From positions 930,001-994,000 of the forward strand of contig JACGCN010000002.1 of the NCBI GenBank assembly GCA_014905825.1: a DNA stretch of 64,000 nt, given 5' to 3'. The notes below the pieces were generated by a model. It saw nothing but the letters and a program-made list of their open reading frames with translations, was not told the DNA's origin and searched no databases. The DNA is from Lyophyllum atratum. Its lineage: Eukaryota > Basidiomycota > Agaricomycetes > Agaricales > Lyophyllaceae. The translations under genes were made by a program, and so were the position numbers. Below are positions 10,766 through 22,397 of this stretch, piece after piece; within the stretch, counting starts at the first letter, position 1; every line of letters begins with the position of its first letter.

Positions 10766-12012
10766 ATGAGCAACCTTGGCCTTCGGCTGGCGTCTTCCAG
10801 TGCGTCAAGATGTTCCTCGGCCATCTGCCGTCTCAAGTCGCGTTGGGGCACCCGCAATCTTCACCAGCGGATACCTTTACCGTACCCAATTGAAGGAGGT
10901 CTTGGTGATTTCTTGCCCCCTCCGGCTTTGAAAACTGTCGCTGTTGATTACCAGGAAGGACTCTTACAACGGCTTGATGAGGAAGTCCGTGGTACGTCAC
11001 TACACATGTCCTTGGTGACTTGCCGACTTCCTACTCACACGCGACCTCTGCAGGCACCCCAGAGGAAAGCGAAAGCGTCGCGCAGACGGTACTCAACACC
11101 GCTCCTTATCGGGAACGGACCATTGCCTTTAACTATGCAAGTCTCGCCCTGAACAACAGCTTCTTCCTCGACCAACTCGTACGTCTTCGCCCTCTCGTGA
11201 CGAGTGTCATTACTTACCCCTACACGCAGAAACCTCCTCCAGAATTGCCCGCCAAGAACCACCAGGAAGACCTCGCCCCCCACCTCGCCAGCGCCATCCG
11301 CACCCAATACGGCAGCCTTGTCCAATTCAAATCCGCCTTCTCCTCCGCCGTCACAGGCATGTTCACCAGCGGCTGGGTGTGGTTCGTCACAGACAAGAAC
11401 GGCAACCTCGGTATCATCCCCACCTTCGGGCCCGGCACTCTCCTCATCCGCTCCCGCAGCTACATGGGTCACAGCAAAAGTCTCGTCCTCGGCCCCAACC
11501 TCAAGCAACTCGACCCCAGTCTCCCGCAAGACCCTATCGCGAGCTACTCTGCGGACCCGACAGACGACTATATGACTGATGTCGAGCCCCTGCGCCCCCA
11601 GCCGCCCTCCTCGCCGACTGGAAAGGTGTCTCCTCCCCCAGGCGTGAAGCCTGCCTCCCCTGCCTCTGGTGTCTCGGGGAAGAAAACGCTAACGCCCCCC
11701 GAAAACCTCCTTCCCCGCTTCCTTCACACGAGTGCACCACGCTCACAATTCGAGCTTCCTATGGGGAAGAGAACCGCTCTTTTTGACGGTGAGCCTCAAC
11801 CACGCACGGAGCCCAAAACCAAGACGGAGATGATGAACATCGGGGAGGTGTTGCATCCGCTCTTCTGTATCTCTGTGAACGAGCATGCATGGATGTCGGC
11901 GGGGTATGGCGTGTGGGGAAAGGAGGAGTGGCTGAAGCAGTTCTGGACGGTCCTGAACTGGGAGAAAATCAGCCAGTCATACAAGGAGTTTTACCAGGAG
12001 AACACCATTTGA
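10766..12012 (+). CDS. Mitochondrial small-subunit ribosomal protein mS42 (SOD-fold, Rsm26-like)
   Basis: Fungal mitoribosomal protein built on an iron/manganese superoxide dismutase fold. Exons 10766-10991, 11054-11178 and 11230-12012 give 377 residues. It begins with a basic, Ser/Arg-rich presequence typical of mitochondrial import. The SOD-like N domain shows FNYASLALNNSFFLDQL and the C domain shows FTSGWVWFVTDKNGNLGI and SVNEHAWMSAGYGVWGKEEW. SOD metal ligands look replaced: Asn where a His is expected, and SVNEHA where DVWEHA is typical. A Pro/Ser-rich insert (about residues 190-265) separates the halves. It may instead be the partner mS43; the SOD-like mitoribosomal assignment itself is firm. 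Confidence 0.87.
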
Positions 12013-12217
12013 GTTACGAGTATACCTACGTAATATTAATCCCGCCGTTGCCCTACTTATTATCTATACTGAATCTTACCATCGTTGAAAGGCTGGAGAA
12101 TACGTTCCTTCGCATCATCCGAAGAGGTGGATTGGTTATACATTTACAATTTAAATCTAGACCCCAATAACGTTACGTTCGGAAGGAGGATCTGTTTACT
12201 CCTAGATCTCGCGCTAC

Positions 12218-14289
12218 CTAATCACCTTGTTTCAGTGCCTGGAGTGCACACAAGGCCGCTGCATCGCAACATGTTAGCCGTCCTCACAGACATAGCCACG
12301 ATTCACTCACCGCCAACACCGCTGCCATCCTTCGCCAGTCCGATATCCACTCTCTTTTCCACTTCGTCTCCTACTAGTGATCGCAAAGATTCCCGAAGAG
12401 TACGTTCATAGTTCGGGTAGTGCTCAATCAAACTAAAAGACAGTTTCAGACAACGAGAACGACGCGGTTTGAGGACTATTCAGCATACCTCCCATCCACA
12501 CCCACGCCGATCTTCTCGTTGTCCTTGCGACTAGGGAACCTCCCATCTTGATCAGGGAAAGACGCACGACCAGTTTGAATCAGAACAGTGGCGACTGCCA
12601 CGCCGCTCAGCAACGCGGCCCTCCTGGCTACCAATGAGCATACCCATCGGACAATCTATCACCCAAAATTAAATGATATAGTCAGCTCAACGGACAATAG
12701 ACACACCGCAGCATCCTTCAAGGTAACATCAGAGTCCTGGAACCCTAGCTGCTTCACAATCACCAGGCGGATGCGATCCAGCTTTGCTTTGATATTCGGC
12801 GGAAGCTTCGCAGCGTCGAATGTCGCGAACTCAGGCGCCGCTTGGTCTCCGCTAAGTGACCTATTCGGGCCCTCCCAGGCTTCCTCGATATCACTCATGA
12901 CGCTCGTGTCGAGACCGTAGTGTGTGTTCAAGGTCGATGTCGCATTTCCCGCGAACAGCAGCGGTTTCGGAGAGGCATCAATCAGAGCAACCAGGACATT
13001 ACGCGTTATTTCGCCCAGGTACATCCCAGAGACAAACTTTTCGAAAGCCTGGTATCTTGGGTTGATGCTGAGTCGATCCAGCGCGTTATCGAAAGGAGTG
13101 GATGGGAGGTGCGATCGCTGTTTATATCGTTCACTGGCAGTAGGAACGAAGAATATCGAGATACGTACTGAGTTGTTAAACGCACCCCATTCCGTGTTGA
13201 CGATCATGTGTCCTCCTTTCGCAGCCGCAGGGGAATTTCTCAGCTTCGTGATTTTGGCTGACGGACATTTTAATGGCAAGAATAAACAAAGGACATGGTT
13301 TGGGCTGACCAACTTCCTCAACATACGCGCCGTTGGTACCGGTACCAAAAATTGCACCCAAAATACACCCTCCTGCGGTATAAGCTCGGGAGAGGAGTGC
13401 ACCAACGGTCTGTGTTGGTTAGAACTTGCTGGCTTTGAAGCTCATAACTACTTACATCGTTAACGAGAGCAATGCACTTGACATGCATGTGTTTCCTGTC
13501 GAAGGCATCTTGTAGCAATTTCACGACATCATTTCCGATCGCGTTCTTGGCCGAGAAACCTTTGGTCCAGGTGAGGATTTTGCCGGAACCAAGTGCAGTT
13601 TGCTCGACGGGGAAGGAGAATGTCAGGCCAAGGTGGACCACGTCGTTGTTCTCGTTTGGGCTTCCTGTTGTATATGCAGACGCGGCGTGTGTGGTGAGGA
13701 ATGCGTCCACAGAGTCGGCAAGATAATCTGAGCAGGATAGGTCGGTTAGATCGAAAAGATTGCGCAAGTCAGATCGGAACGAACCGAACAACGCTTTCGC
13801 CTCCCCGGTCTTCAGAGATTCAGAAACCTTGTATTTTTGTTGTCGTAGGGAGAAAGTCTTGTCGCCGTTAAGGACAACTTCACAAACACGCCTGGGATGT
13901 GGTGAGTTCGCGGCACTAATACAGACGAGCTAGATTCGTCTCACAAATTCGTGCCTCCGAGATCCAGCGCGAGGAAAGTTCTGAAAAAACTCGCGATAAG
14001 TTCGTTGGAAGTAGTGCGGACGTTCGAGGATACGTACCCAGTTTCTGTACCATCGGGGACACCCGTGACAAATGTTGGACTGGGCAATGGTCAGCTTCAG
14101 ACGAGATGAAGAACATATAGCGTACATCATCGCCATGGGATGGCCGTATTCTCCGAGTCCAACGTTGAATTCATGGAGGAAGTGTTTAGTGAGTTCGACG
14201 AGACGTTCCGGGCTCAGCTGGAAGCTGCGATCTATGTCGTCGAATATACGCTGGGTGTCTTCGTACATCAAAGCCTGGATCGGGGTCAT
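12218..14289 (-). CDS. Hexokinase
   Basis: ATP-dependent hexose phosphorylation, first step of glycolysis, cytosolic. On the minus strand from MTPIQALMYEDTQRIFDDID, the gene shows GLGEYGHPMAMIPTFVTGVP, the phosphate-binding loop LALDLGGTNLRVCEV, the sugar-binding region LGLTFSFPVEQ and LTWTKGF, the catalytic Asp context ALVND, then CILGAIFGTGTNGAYVE and VNTEWGAF. The C-terminal exons encode VATVLIQTGR and end ALCALQALKQGD with the stop at 12218-12220. Introns after MAM, TETG and GGTN are in phase with consensus sites. The start at 14289 is the first ATG fitting the exon; a second in-frame ATG lies at 14268. It is convergent with mS42. It could be a glucokinase-type paralogue. Confidence 0.93.
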
Positions 14290-15685
14290 TGGGAGGATGA
14301 TGGCAGTAGAGATGAACGCGCGAGTTTCACTTGGTTGATCCCAATTATCTGCTCCCGGCGTAATCGACCATACGTCACTTCCGTTTTGGGACTCAGGTAC
14401 GTGGTTTGCACAGACAATGTCTTGGATCAGCGATATAATCCATACACACCTCATGACATCTATCCACTGCCCATCTTAACCCCCATGAAGCATTCTCCCC
14501 ATCGCATTCTCAGCTGATATCACCCATCTGAACCGTTGACCCCGTTCATAACGCCGTTCGATATCTGATCACCGGTTAAGGCTCTCGGGGCTGCTGGGCA
14601 AGTTGTTGTACCACAACGCCACAGGAACCAGCATAGTCGAGGCAGAGTCTGACTAAACTTGAAGGGCCGAAGGAAGTGAAGTTTGATAGCCTTACATTCT
14701 TGGTGACTGAGCCGCCCCGTAAATTGAGCAAGATGGGGTCATGAGATTCAAACACGCGGCATCCTTCAGCTCTACTGCACAAGCACCATAACTGGATCGA
14801 CAGCGACAGCTAATACGCAGCTTTCTAAGCCGGTATAGTGATAGTGATAATGTTCCCCTAATGTTATCAACCTCGTCATTTTCCGGTTACCTAGGATGAC
14901 GATGAGGAGTCCTTCATGCATCCTCGCTGTTTCATGTCACCGCGAGTAAGGTAACACATAACTTAGCCTTTACATAAACTCTGGAAGTGCCTAATTATTG
15001 CTTGAAAAAATGAGACATTTACGCGACGCGTGGCAACGTGACTACATCTGCTCGTCATGTGACCTAGGGGGGTGTTGGGACTCGGAATTGCCAGCATACT
15101 CTCGCGGGCCGGAGTCTCGCCACCTGCTCCTGTTCAGCTTTCACCTTATATGCCTCTATTTCAACATGAAATGAGCCCTTAAATGCAAGGACGTGCCTTA
15201 CAGGGTTTTTGGCCATGATTCTATCCACTTGAGGCCTTGTTTTCATAGTTTTCACCTGTTTCACTGTCCACGTCAAAACTGGCTCGAAGTTACTTGAAAG
15301 CGCTCATACGTGACTATGGCGCACACAGGTAATCGGCCTTTGCTTGTTGGACAACGAAACCTTGACTAACAAGAATATCCATAGAGAATAAGTGCAAAAT
15401 GCAACCATTACATGACATGTAATGACTTTACGTCTAAGAAGCCTGAGCTACCTTGAGGCTTTAGACCCATGCTATGACCTATGCCATGCCGATGTGGGGA
15501 CATTCGGACGCATCGTGTGACGCCGAAAACGTACAAGCAGACCCAATAGTCTGATTCTCGGCGACGGGTTCTCGTACATAACCACGCCTTCCGCTAGTTT
15601 CCGCTTTCTTAAGAGTCTACTGGTCCTCTGCGGAAGCGGTACTATCGTCCCATAGTCTGTCCCCCTTGATTTTCTTCTAGCCAGG
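14290..15685. other. Intergenic stretch without recognised gene
   Basis: About 1.4 kb upstream of both hexokinase (-) and the first DUF6534 gene (+). Open frames are short and match nothing I know. Two neighbouring ACGCG cores occur at about 15021-15030. No RNA gene or transposon termini are visible. Confidence 0.5.
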
Positions 15686-17842
15686 ATGGTGGACGGGCGC
15701 TTTCTCGTTGTAGATAACACGTATGTTCACCCTTGCGATTTTTCCTCCCTAACCATGTTATTAGCATGGGCGCATCCCTCATTGGTGTGATATGTGCTGC
15801 TATGTAAGTCGATAGTAAAGCGTTCCTTTACAATCAACTTAATTCCGTTCCTCCTAGCTTATACGGAGGTGCCTTTGCTTTTTTATCCGTGTAGTAGGTC
15901 GGCTTGACTCCTGTGACCTTGAAAGTGTCGTGCGTCCAGACTTGGTATTACTTCGACAAATATCCCAAGGTGAGTGCATGCTTTCCGTCTCCCAATGTCA
16001 ATTACTGAAGTTATACTAGGATGTCTGGTACATCAAGGCGCTCGTAAGTTGCTTTCTCCTGTTTGATACACGAGTTTCATGACCTATTGTCAGGTTGGCG
16101 GCGTCTGGATTTTCGATAGCGTGCACCAGGGCCTAATTTCGCACACAGGCAAGCCTCAATCATCTTGTCTGGCTAACGCCTGACGGAATGTCCCAGTGTA
16201 TACATACGTGATTACAAACTTCAATAACCCAGCAATTCTGGATGACATGGTTTGGTGAGTTCAAACACGAGTCTTGGCCGACCATACACCTGGATGCTAA
16301 AGATTATCGTCCCTAGGAGTATATTGGTGTGTGTTATCCGCAACCTTGTCCCCGTCAATTCCTTTGACATTCTCAGCTCGAGGTCCTGTTCAATGTGAGT
16401 TCTGAATGGATATATACAATGTCGGCAGTCCTGACTGCAGAGATAGGGATTTATTGGGTTTTTCGTACAAGGGTCGGTATTCACCTCCAATAACTTATGA
16501 TCTCTCATCTTCACTGCCTTCAGATTCCTTGCATTGCGGGTCTGGCGCCGTAAGACAGTTTAGGTCCACATCATTCTTGGGGATACTGAATAACGCACAG
16601 TCAGCGGTCGCAACGTTCCGCTCATGGTTGTGACGGTGGGTCATTGAATTCTACTTCGAGCGCATGATAATCAAACATTTTTCAGGTGGGCCTCGTGGTC
16701 GCTGAATTTGGTTGGTGGATTTCCGTTCTTTCGCTATCAAAGCTTACTTACAGGTCCTGATATTCTAGGATGTTCTGTGGGTGGGTCTCAATTTACACCT
16801 GTAATTAGAACATGCTTTTCAAGTCGTCCTGACAGCATTTACCATCCAATCGTCAGTTGGATTCCCTTACCTCACTTTGCGACTCTGTTCTGATGGATGG
16901 CGTACTTCTCAGCATGAAACTAGTCACATGGGCACAGCTCGCGCAACTCAAGGTCGAAGAATACTTCGAAGTGATATCTATCAGTGACGGCTCTGACTAA
17001 TCCTACAGGGACTTTCGATGGCCGTGAATATTTTAGCTGCGGTCACGGATGCACTCATCGCCGGAGCCCTGTGTTTTTTCCTTCATCGGTCTCGCACAGG
17101 TTTCAGGAAGTACGTTTTGCGCTTTACAAAATTAGGAAACAAGTTTTCAGGTCCTACAGGTCGGACACGATGATTAGTAAATTGGTCCGACCTCCCCTTC
17201 GCTCATTTTTCGCCGCTCAACAGCCTGATTCTTTATAGATCATGTTCACCGTCAGCACTGGCGTATTGACTAGCATTTGCGCCATCGCTTCTTTGGTATC
17301 CGTGCGTTCACAAAGATGTGGTCCGCATTCTTGGATACACTAATCCTTTCTAGATCATCGTGTGGGGACAGACCCTTATCTATGTGGCGTTCTATTTCAG
17401 TCTTGGGCGTCGTGAGTATCCATCCCTCATTTGTCGATCTGGCTACCATGTGAAATTTTTCCAGTGTACTCCAACTCTGTCCTCGCGACATTGAACGCGA
17501 GGCAGGCGATACGGGAGCTCGGGGAAGACAGCGATGACTTGTCCTTTTCGTTCAAGATGCGCCCAACATTTTCCAAATCTGGAGCAAGACAGCTCAATTC
17601 GACTGTAGGTTTATCCGATTCGAAAGCACGCTGCAGAAACTGAAGATGCCATCCGACCGCAGCGAGGTGCCAATATCTCAATCAAGATCGACACGAGCCA
17701 CCAGTATGATCGCGATCCAACACGCCTAGATGATCAACCCGATGTGAGTGCGGCTCTCAGAGTGGGTGGTCGAAGCTGAAAATTCCTTCCTCTTTCGAAG
17801 TCGGCGACTACGGAAAACTCATACAAGGAGGAATGTGTATAA
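15686..17842 (+). CDS. DUF6534 multi-span membrane protein, first copy
   Basis: Member of a membrane protein family that is greatly expanded in mushrooms and has no known function. I start it at the ATG at 15686 (MVDGRFLVVDNT), joined to MGASLIGVICAAILYG. Then come CVQTWYYFDKYPKD, WIFDSVHQGLISHTVYTYVI, LRVWRLSGRNVPLMVV, GLVVAEFG, MAVNILAAVTDALIAGALC, FFLHRSRTGFRK, TVSTGVLTSICAIASL, VAFYFSLGRLYSNSVLATLN and a polar Ser/Asp-rich tail. There are at least a dozen introns, and exon 3 (15858-15868) is only 11 nt. One extra base near 17630 seems needed to link the tail. The end at 17842 is a model; an in-frame stop at 17776 is the alternative. Confidence 0.78.
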
Positions 17843-18742
17843 TGGGCTGGAACTCTTCGTGCCGTGGAAGGCGCTTCTGTAAGTCAGGATAATCGCGGTA
17901 CTTGTACTTTTCTTGGAGGTAGGATATTGTGGGATATTTGTATTTTATCTGTAGTTGAGCATTTCAGTTTCCGAAGGTTTCTCAACTCCGAAAATCACGA
18001 AACTCAGTGCCAAATCCGGAAAGGTCCGACTTGGCAGCTTTGCCAGAAACATGCCGACGTAATTTTTTCCCGTTTACCCGGAAATCAGCCTGGCCATGGG
18101 AAACCCGGAATATGATTTGCCAACGGGACTAGACTGCTACCGTATACATTTTGGGAATGTGCTCCCCTCTTTCTCCCCTCTAGTAAGCTTTCCAAGTTTT
18201 TACGATTACCGCTATCGTTCAGGGATCGCTGATCTCAGCTGGTCTCTGTATACTCGATGTTCCATGTGCAGACTTCTTTTATAACACGAAACTGTTGCAC
18301 ATCCTGATCTATGCTCATCTTGACCATCCTCGTGGGAGACTCTTCTGTGCAAATCTGGTCACGATGATATCTTTCGACATGTTCTTGGACCCTTCTATCT
18401 GGGGCTTTATGAACCTTGAGGTGGAGATGTTCAGCCGAGGCGTTGAAAATGATCTACCAATATGAACATGTTGACTTTGACAGATCCCCGGTTCCCGTTT
18501 CACGCCACCTATTGCTTCGTGCGCACACAGCTGCAGGCCACGGAGTCGAAGCTACATTGGTCAGAATCTGTCGCCACCTCGTGTTTCATTACTCCAGTCA
18601 AGTTTGGGAATTCATAAGACGATTTCCGCGGACGTCCCCTTGGCAAGAGAAGCGGTTCCTTTTGCACCTTCCCAAATCGCACGATTCGTACCGGTCCCGC
18701 AAATCGGGCTGACCCCATCTGGTAGCACCCTAGATGGGTCTG
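17843..18742. other. Intergenic stretch without recognised gene
   Basis: About 900 bp between the DUF6534 gene and the P450 promoter. A plus-strand frame reads through about 18203-18467, with some hydrophobic residues, but it has no start, no family signature and no convincing splice partners, so I leave it unannotated. Confidence 0.45.
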
Positions 18743-18750
18743 TATAAAAG
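18743..18750 (+). promoter_or_regulatory. TATA box of the P450 gene
   Basis: TATAAAAG lies 79 bp before the ATG at 18829, a normal spacing for a fungal core promoter with a short leader. Confidence 0.6.
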
Positions 18751-18828
18751 CCGCCCTCGGTATCACTAGCTGTTAAAGACCAACGCTCCTTCCAGTTTCC
18801 TTCACCCTTGCTTCCTATTGTTAAAACG

Positions 18829-20956
18829 ATGACACTGAGCTTCATCAATACTGTGGATATTTTTTTCGCGTCTCTATGTCTATTTATCGTCAGCAGTTTC
18901 CTCCGTCGCTCTAAACGCGGCCTTCCTCTTCCGCCTGGTCCAAAGGGACTCCCATTGATTGGGAATATCCTGGATATGCCGACCGAACAAGAGTGGCTTA
19001 CATTCGCGAAGTGGGGCGAACAGTGGGGTAGGTGCTACATAGCTGGTTTGATACGCTTCTTACAGTCGCGGACGCCATTTTAGGAGATATCTGTTCGGTT
19101 ACAGTTCTCGGACAGCCTTTAATCATCCTTAACTCTGCCAAAGTGGCCACCGAAATGCTTGACAGGAAGAGTCCTATTTATTCTGACCGTCCCGTACTCC
19201 AGATGGGTGGCAATCTAGTCGGCTGGAAAAACACACTGGTTCTCCTACCGTACGGTGACCGTTTCCGTCGCTTCCGCCGTTTATTCCACGGGGTCATTGG
19301 AAGTCGCGCCAACATGAAAAAGTTCTCGCATGTCGAGGAACTTGAAACTCACAGATTCCTCCGACGCGTCTTGACGAAGCCGGGAGACCTCGCTGCTCAT
19401 GTTCGACAGTACGTGCACCATTGTTTGTTCCTTTGAGAGTGCAGCTCATTGTAGTTAAAGCACTGCAGGAGCCGTTATTCTACGCATCTCGCACGGTTAT
19501 GAAGTCGAAGAGACGAGAGACCCTTTCGTCGAACTTGCGGACCAAGCCACTGAACAATTCTCCCTTTCTACCGCGCCTGGTGGACATCTCGTGGATGTCC
19601 TCCCATTGTGTAAGACCAACGATGAAGTTGACTTCACAGCGCGCTCACTGTAATTTATAGTACGCTATATTCCCTCTTGGTTCCCTGGTGCCGACTTTCA
19701 GAGGAAGGCCAAATTGTGGGCAGCCACCCTGGTAGAAACGGTCGAACTACCCCACCAATTCGTAAAGCGACAGATGGTATAGTGTCTCGCATGTCTTCCG
19801 CTCTGGATCGTTCTTTTCAACTCCTGTTCTGGATTAGGCCGCAGGTACGGCACAGGCCTCTTTTACATCCAGCTTATTGGAGGGCAAAAGTGTCAGTGCC
19901 GAAGAAGAGTTCGATATAAAGTGGAGCTCAGCTAGTCTATATTCAGGTATGCTCAATCCACTGTCCTCAGGAGTATTTCCTGACTCCTTTCAACAGGTGG
20001 TGCTGATACCGTAAGTTTCCTCTCAGCCGATAGTATTGAAGCATAGTCGAGCCACCTCTCTAGACCGTATCGGCGATATACTCGTTCTTTCTCGCCATGA
20101 CGCTCCATCCCGAGGTCGCGAGAAAGGCGCAGGCGGAAATCGACACTGTCATTGGCAACGACAGACTTCCTACATTCGAGGACCGCCCACACCTTCCCTA
20201 TCTGGACGCTCTTGTAAAAGAAGTCTTTCGTTGGAATGCTGTGGTTCCTACCGGTGAATATTTATTATTATTCGACCCTGTTTCGTCAGCCGAGCATCAT
20301 CATCATGTCTAGGTGTTCCGCATCGCGTCATGAAGGACGACGTACATGATGGATATTTCATTCCAAAAGGCGCCCTCGTAATCGCAAACGTCTGGTCAGT
20401 TAGCCTAAACGTTTATAAGATTCCTAAATGAATACTTTTCAACTAGGAAACTCACCCATGACCCAGCTGTCTATGCTCAACCAGATGTATTCAAGCCAGA
20501 TCGCTTCATTGCGACTGAACATAAATCAGCTGAGGCAGACCCTCGGGATGTGTGCTTCGGTTTTGGAAGACGGTAAGACCCTGTTCTAAGGTTGTGAGAT
20601 CGAACTGACAATTTGACCCAAATCATAGCATCTGCCCAGGTACTACTTGCACGTTAGGTATAGCTTGGCTTTAATTAACATACCTTCCCAGGGTTGCACC
20701 TCGCCGACGCCTCGGTCTTCATCTCATGCGCAATGTCTTTAGCCGTTTTTGACTTAGCAAAATGTGTCGAGAACGGTGTAATCGTTGAGCCTGTCCATGA
20801 AAATACCACGGGGACAATAAGGCATGTCTGCATTATTTCAACTTTTCCAGGCTTTATTAATCTCCGTCCAACAGTCACCCCAAACCCTTCAAATGTTCTA
20901 TCAAACCCCGTTCCCAGAAGGCGGTCTCGTTGATTCAAGCCGAAGAACACAAGTGA
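18829..20956 (+). CDS. Cytochrome P450 monooxygenase, microsomal
   Basis: Membrane-anchored oxidase, substrate unknown. It starts [20 protein letters not shown] (signal anchor), followed by [15 protein letters not shown] (proline hinge). The region around [13 protein letters not shown] [16 protein letters not shown] is the C-helix. The I-helix oxygen-binding motif is SGGADTTVSAI, split by an intron. The ExxR motif is in LVKEVFRW, and the heme loop FGFGRRICPG, with its Cys ligand, is interrupted by two introns. The C-terminus reads [14 protein letters not shown] and stops at 20954-20956. All joins are in phase without correction, so the gene appears functional. The last intron (20822-20874) uses a GC donor. 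By sequence style it resembles the agaricomycete CYP5035/CYP5144-like group; I am unsure of the family number. Confidence 0.9.
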
Positions 20957-21173
20957 TGATGAGGCTAGCGGTATTTAATTTTTGCGTTGCTGCGTTGTGT
21001 ACTATGTACCAGGTATTTATTACATATCTTGTTCCCTCGTTACTTACGCTTGCTGGACACCCAATATACCTAATGTGATATACCCTTCTACACGGCCCAG
21101 GTCAGAGTCTCGAGAGTAAAACGTACAATTCAGACTTCGATGTCGATGAGGCGGCCGAAGAGTGGGTATCGTA

Positions 21174-22095
21174 CTATGAAGCCACAGTACCTCCGTCGTG
21201 TTGGGATCCATCCGCCATCTCCACGTCAGTTTCGCTCGTCGTGAGAATCGGAGGCACAGAGACTCCAGTTACAGACGTTGTTGTGGGGATGGCATCAGGC
21301 TTCATAGTTTCTAGATCCTGTTCCAGAGCTTGCACTACTGATCCTTCGAAGGTCGCAATAGGAGGCGGCGTAGTCACACTGACGCTAGATGATGGGGGGG
21401 CGGGAGCGACAACCCTAGATGGCCCAGATGTTACAATCTGTTCTGGATGGGTAACTACTGTCGAAGGGTGGATCGCACCCGGCGTTGCAGATGCAGTCGC
21501 TGTTGAGTCGCTCTTATCGTCTGTGTCACTGTCAGTAAATACTCTATCAAAAGGTTATGACACAAGCGAACCCTTTCGAGGCTGGGACTTCTGTCCTTTA
21601 CTCTCAAGAAGAATACTGTGGACGGAGTTATGAATATTTTCAGCGAACGACGGGTCAGACAGCATCTGCACATCCTCAGCGACGCGGTCGACAATCGGGA
21701 ACCTTGTAGAACTCTCAGCTTCCTGTGATGTGACGCACTTACTTTCAAAAGGCTAACCTTTCCATTTCTTGCATCAGCTCTCTGTAAATTGCTTCTTGCG
21801 ACATAAATGATAGCTTTGGGTCCGATGTAAAGCGCTCCTGCGCAGTCTGTTCCACACGTGCCTTGAGAGTAGTCATTCCGCCCTTGGGGTGTAATCCAGC
21901 ATGAAATCTTGTGACAAATTTGTAGACGTGTGATATACTGACTCCTTGTGATACCTGAGCGAGCAGCTCACGTCGCAGGCGATCAAACTCTCCTGATTTT
22001 TTGAACCTTCCAGTTGAAGGAAGATGAGTATTGCGTAGATAGAGTTGACATGGGCCTCACTCATCAACTAGTTGCGTAGGGTTGTCGATTGGCAT
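21174..22095 (-). CDS. Shg1/BOD1-like COMPASS complex subunit
   Basis: Likely subunit of the Set1 histone H3-K4 methyltransferase complex (COMPASS, Shg1 domain). Exon 1 (22095-22061) encodes MPIDNPTQLVDE. After an intron at 22007-22060, exon 2 continues FKKSGEFDRLRRELLAQ, the conserved helix of the Shg1/BOD1 domain. After 21703-21757 is removed, the product reads MQEMERFPIVDRVAEDVQML, SDPSFAENIHNSVHSILLE, again as in the family. The C-terminal third is Ser/Thr/Pro/Val-rich and of low complexity, ending DGGTVAS at 21174-21176. A short intron probably lies near 21530-21565, but its borders are unsure. It is divergent from UroD, about 300 bp between starts. Confidence 0.72.
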
Positions 22096-22397
22096 GTCAA
22101 AGATAGAAACAGTACGTAGGGGCTGGGTTAAAGTACGTGGTTGGGTTTGAAGTGATCTTTAGAATCTGGACTTGTAGATAAAGAAGATCTAATCGTTATC
22201 TTTGCTTCACTTGGTGAACCCTCTCCAATGTCCGTACCCTTCGCCACAACACCCGATACATCTTGAACTCTTGTTCCCGGGAGATTTTTCGCACACTCGG
22301 CCTCTTTGTATGTTGAGTGCAGGTACTTAGCTCTGGGACAATTGGCATCCTGACAGGACTACGACTCCCATCTACTAGCATCTCCAACTCTTCAACC

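Noticed and set aside
15021..15030. ACGCG cores as MCB sites of the DUF6534 or hexokinase gene
   Set aside because: They are 650 bp or more from either start, and such cores are expected by chance at this density.
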